Shown here in pieces: positions 5,172 through 5,283 of a DNA stretch of 5,283 nt. A program made the translations under genes and the position numbers. The DNA lies in NCBI GenBank assembly GCA_031271365.1, contig JAISVV010000161.1, positions 1 to 5,283 on the forward strand. The letters run 5' to 3'. Positions within the stretch are counted from its first letter, which is position 1, and each line of letters opens with the position of its first letter. This stretch comes from Elusimicrobiota bacterium. Lineage in GTDB: Bacteria; Elusimicrobiota; Elusimicrobia; Elusimicrobiales; Elusimicrobiaceae. The notes beneath the pieces are model-generated. The model did no database searches. It was not told the DNA's origin and saw only the letters and a program-made list of their open reading frames with translations.

Positions 5172-5208
5172 AGAATATATTATCATATTTAGACGTTGAG
5201 AGGTAAGA

Positions 5209-5283
5209 GTGAAACGGCTTTTTATAATCAACCCGCGCAGCGGCCGGACAAAAGCTGACAATAATCTTGCGCGCTGCGTGGCG
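5209..5283 (+). CDS. Diacylglycerol/lipid kinase family protein, N-terminal fragment (runs off window)
   Basis: A GTG at 5209 opens a frame that continues to the end of the window (25 codons). It is preceded by AGAGGT (5199-5204) four bases upstream. The first residues, MKRLFIINPRSGR, are the typical opening of the DAGK catalytic domain found in the YegS/DgkB/BmrU lipid kinases: a hydrophobic beta strand leading into the NPxSG motif. Members phosphorylate diacylglycerol or related lipids at the membrane with ATP. Only the first strand and motif are visible, so the subfamily and substrate cannot be told. It is transcribed away from alaS. Confidence 0.75.
   Translation, partial: MKRLFIINPRSGRTKADNNLARCVA

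Noticed and set aside
5155..5208. T-box or other riboswitch upstream of alaS
   Set aside because: The divergent spacer is only 54 bases, too short for a T-box leader, and contains no terminator/antiterminator pair.
1..5283. CRISPR array, phage or transposase genes
   Set aside because: No regularly spaced direct repeats and no protein with integrase, transposase or phage structural motifs were seen on either strand.

Overview
The window most resembles a member of the Elusimicrobiota (the Elusimicrobium / gut 'termite group 1' lineage) or a close relative. This is an inference from gene style. The short pilin-like protein starts KKGGFTLIE, continues with an AQERY...NGAYT...ALDV stretch, and ends in a W...CG...FC tail, a style I associate with the many pilin-like genes of Elusimicrobium. 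The core genes (alaS, rplM, rpsI, tRNA-Tyr) are ordinary bacterial housekeeping genes of moderate GC, separated by AT-rich spacers, so the window is chromosomal.

Layout from left to right. (1) Bases 2-241, plus strand: the C-terminal end of a cysteine-rich, probably exported protein that begins before the window, followed by a strong hairpin terminator (272-299). (2) Bases 332-439: a palindromic element with perfect 28-bp inverted arms, lying between this terminator and the facing one at 451-480. (3) Bases 509-1340, minus strand: the rplM-rpsI operon (ribosomal proteins L13 and S9), with a candidate promoter at 1383-1410 and a small dyad at the predicted transcription start. (4) Bases 1411-1595: no gene, but an approximately 122-base imperfect hairpin (1471-1592) whose non-Watson-Crick positions are nearly all G-U or tandem G-A when read as plus-strand RNA. 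(5) Bases 1596-1678, minus strand: tRNA-Tyr(GTA) with no encoded CCA. (6) Bases 1831-2355, minus strand: a type IV pilin-like protein with its own terminator downstream. (7) Bases 2373-2541, minus strand: a short coding relic with the C-terminal signature of a nucleotidyltransferase family, without a head. (8) Bases 2542-5154, minus strand: full-length alanyl-tRNA synthetase. (9) Bases 5209-5283, plus strand: the first 25 codons of a diacylglycerol/lipid kinase family protein, divergent from alaS.

Functionally the block from 509 to 5154 is mostly translation machinery (two ribosomal proteins, a tRNA and an aminoacyl-tRNA synthetase). One pilin-like gene and one decayed gene sit directly downstream of alaS and may be read from its promoter. 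The two items that ordinary gene annotation does not explain are the perfect palindrome at 332-439 and the strand-biased hairpin at 1471-1592. I see no CRISPR array, intact insertion sequence, phage gene or defence system.
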